This document shows, piece by piece, positions 62,953-64,000 of a DNA stretch of 64,000 nt. A program made the translations under genes and the position numbers. The stretch is from contig NZ_CP089309.1 of the NCBI RefSeq assembly GCF_021228795.1, positions 4,771,501 through 4,835,500 on the forward strand, in the 5' to 3' direction. Below the pieces are notes generated by a model that did no database searches, was not told where the DNA came from, and was given only the letters and a program-made list of their open reading frames with translations. The DNA is from Thiocapsa bogorovii (GTDB taxonomy: Bacteria > Pseudomonadota > Gammaproteobacteria > Chromatiales > Chromatiaceae). Positions within the stretch are counted from its first letter, which is position 1, and the number at the start of each line of letters is the position of its first letter.

Positions 62953-62981
62953 TTGATTGCAGTGCAATCATTGCCTAATCT
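62953..62981 (+). promoter_or_regulatory. Promoter and operator of toxin-antitoxin copy 2
   Basis: The same TTGATT, 17-base spacer, TAATCT and GATTGCA-G-TGCAATC palindrome (62955-62969) as in front of copy 1. Operator identity suggests cross-regulation between the two modules. Confidence 0.6.
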
Positions 62982-62993
62982 CGCCGGGAGCCG

Positions 62994-63248
62994 ATGGAGG
63001 GCACAATGGCCAGCATCACGATCCGCAATCTCGACGACATCTTGAAGCGCCGTCTGCGCATACGCGCGGCCGAGCACGGACGCTCGATGGAAGAGGAAGC
63101 ACGGGAAATCCTGCGCCGTGTCGTAGGCGAGCCTGAGCCGCCCGTCAACCTCGTGGCGGCAATCCGCGCCCGCGTCTCCGCCTTCGGGGGGGCGGACCTC
63201 GACCTTCCGCCCCGCGAGCCGATGCGCGAACCGCCGGTTATGGATTGA
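62994..63248 (+). CDS. FitA/VapB-like antitoxin, copy 2
   Basis: An 84-residue homologue of the antitoxin at 58504, with the same ribbon-helix-helix start (MASITIRNLDDILKRRLRIR) and a nearly identical tail. Differences cluster in the linker (GEPEPPVNLVAAI against GEPAPPVNIAAAI) that should contact the toxin. Toxin copy 2 follows after seven bases. The DNA-binding part is almost unchanged, consistent with a shared operator. Confidence 0.88.
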   Translation: MEGTMASITIRNLDDILKRRLRIRAAEHGRSMEEEAREILRRVVGEPEPPVNLVAAIRARVSAFGGADLDLPPREPMREPPVMD

Positions 63249-63255
63249 TGCCGCG

Positions 63256-63687
63256 ATGATCATCCTTGACACCAAGGTCTTCTCCGAAATCCTGCGCGCT
63301 AAACCGGCACCAACGGTCGAGGCCTGGCTCGCCGGCCAGGACGGTGCGGACATGTTTCTTACCGCGATCAGCGAGGCGGAGCTGCGTGACGGCGTGGCCG
63401 TCCTGACGAAGGACAAACGGCGCGAGGCGCTGGCCGAGGCTGTGAACGGAATGCTGCGGGAGGACTTCCGCGGCCGCGTCCTGCCCTTCGACAGCGCTGC
63501 TGCCCTCGAATACGCCAGCATCGGGACAGAACGGCGTGCCGCAGGACGACCCATCAGCGAGTTCGATTGCCAGATTGCCGCCATCGCCCGTGCGCACGGC
63601 GTTGTCGTGGCCACCCGCAACGTCAGCGACTTCGAGGAATGCGGCGTCGCAGTCATCGACTCGTGGCAACATGCCGGGGGCGACTGA
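63256..63687 (+). CDS. FitB/VapC-like PIN-domain toxin, copy 2 (altered active-site motif)
   Basis: A 143-residue PIN protein matching copy 1 at 123 of 143 positions. The first motif reads MIILDTKVFSEILR: Asp5 is kept, but the conserved Asn after Thr is Lys. The remaining acidic residues (SEAELRDG, SEFDCQIAAIA, VSDFEECGVAV) are present, with one Asp to Glu change near the end. The DTN to DTK change could weaken catalysis or shift specificity. Paired with antitoxin copy 2. Confidence 0.87.
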   Translation: MIILDTKVFSEILRAKPAPTVEAWLAGQDGADMFLTAISEAELRDGVAVLTKDKRREALAEAVNGMLREDFRGRVLPFDSAAALEYASIGTERRAAGRPISEFDCQIAAIARAHGVVVATRNVSDFEECGVAVIDSWQHAGGD

Positions 63688-64000
63688 CCGGTATGGATTC
63701 CGCGGCCCACGCCTTGGGTGATTTGGTGTGCGGCGGTGATCTGACCCTATGGCCAGGTCCTATGGCTTTTGCGGGTTCGGTGCGTACGGTGGGTTCGGTG
63801 GGTTCGGTGCGGTTCGCTATCGCTCACCACATCCTACGGCGCTAATCACGAGCTGCGCGAGGCCCAATGTGCCGCCGGCGGCTTTGTGGTCCTGATCGAT
63901 CCCAAGATCAACGTATTGGGCGATTTGGTGCGCGAAGGGAGATCCCTGTGGGCTCTTGACCCTACGCCTTCTCGCGAGAACAGACGGCACGAGGATTGTA
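63688..64000. other. Right-edge stretch with one REP and an unidentified open frame
   Basis: After toxin copy 2, similarity to the downstream side of copy 1 stops at about 63692. One REP follows (63802-63838). A plus-strand frame from the REP to the window edge reads NHELREAQCAAGGFVVLIDP and continues without a stop. I do not recognise it; it may be the start or a fragment of a gene lying beyond the window. Confidence 0.35.
63802..63838. repeat. REP palindrome, single copy
   Basis: TTCGGTGCGGTTCGC, TATCGCT, then CACCACATCCTACGG: the same family as the REPs around the RAYT gene, with two changes in the right arm. A GGTTCGGT short tandem run lies directly upstream. Confidence 0.75.

Overview
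The window is high-GC DNA from a gammaproteobacterium, most probably a purple sulfur bacterium of the Chromatiaceae (Thiocapsa/Allochromatium-like). This rests on a high-potential iron-sulfur protein (HiPIP), a tetraheme reaction-centre cytochrome (PufC type) and SoxY/SoxZ-like carrier proteins, set among housekeeping blocks whose order matches other gammaproteobacteria (leuC-leuD-leuB-asd-fimV-truA-trpF-trpB-trpA-accD-folC-SPOR-cvpA-purF-metZ). The genus is inferred, not shown.

Layout. 0-14.6 kb: end of pbpC, a DUF29 gene, an N-carbamoylputrescine amidase and a MEKHLA protein on the minus strand, a YdjM-type membrane protein, a YbhGFSR-type HlyD/ABC exporter operon, a decayed ABC ATPase, and cobalamin genes (cobD, cobQ, a truncated CobT-like gene). 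15.2-22.2 kb: the most unusual region, all on the plus strand: a Tat-exported metallophosphoesterase, a SoxA-like monoheme cytochrome c, a DUF1566 protein, SoxY-like and SoxZ-like carriers, HiPIP, and a PufC cytochrome fused through a 47-residue-repeat coiled coil to an OmpA peptidoglycan-binding domain. I read this as a possible Sox-like periplasmic oxidation module wired to the photosynthetic reaction centre. 22.2-32.7 kb: rlmKL, hrpB, small conserved genes, an alpha/beta hydrolase, srkA, a secreted phosphoesterase and a ParDE toxin-antitoxin pair. 32.9-51.6 kb: leucine, aspartate-family, tryptophan, fatty-acid, folate and purine biosynthesis genes plus fimV.

51.6-64 kb is a mobile-element and repeat zone. 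A REP-associated tyrosine transposase (RAYT) with flanking REP palindromes has been split by an IS1634-like element; terminal inverted repeats, a 6-bp target duplication and the severed 3' end of the RAYT are all readable. Next come a minor-pilin operon (pilE-fimT-pilW-pilX-pilV, without pilY1), two diverged copies of a FitAB/VapBC toxin-antitoxin module, an orphan amino-acid-binding protein, and a group II intron whose reverse transcriptase is frameshifted and which lies between the two toxin-antitoxin copies.

Several dispersed repeat families run through the window: 79-bp palindromic repeat, about 106-bp repeat, 84-86-bp elements with TAAACCGCG inverted ends, REPs, and a 272-bp element that can fold as a three-way junction. 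Several of them supply or abut the stop codon of the preceding gene. I saw no tRNA, rRNA or CRISPR array.
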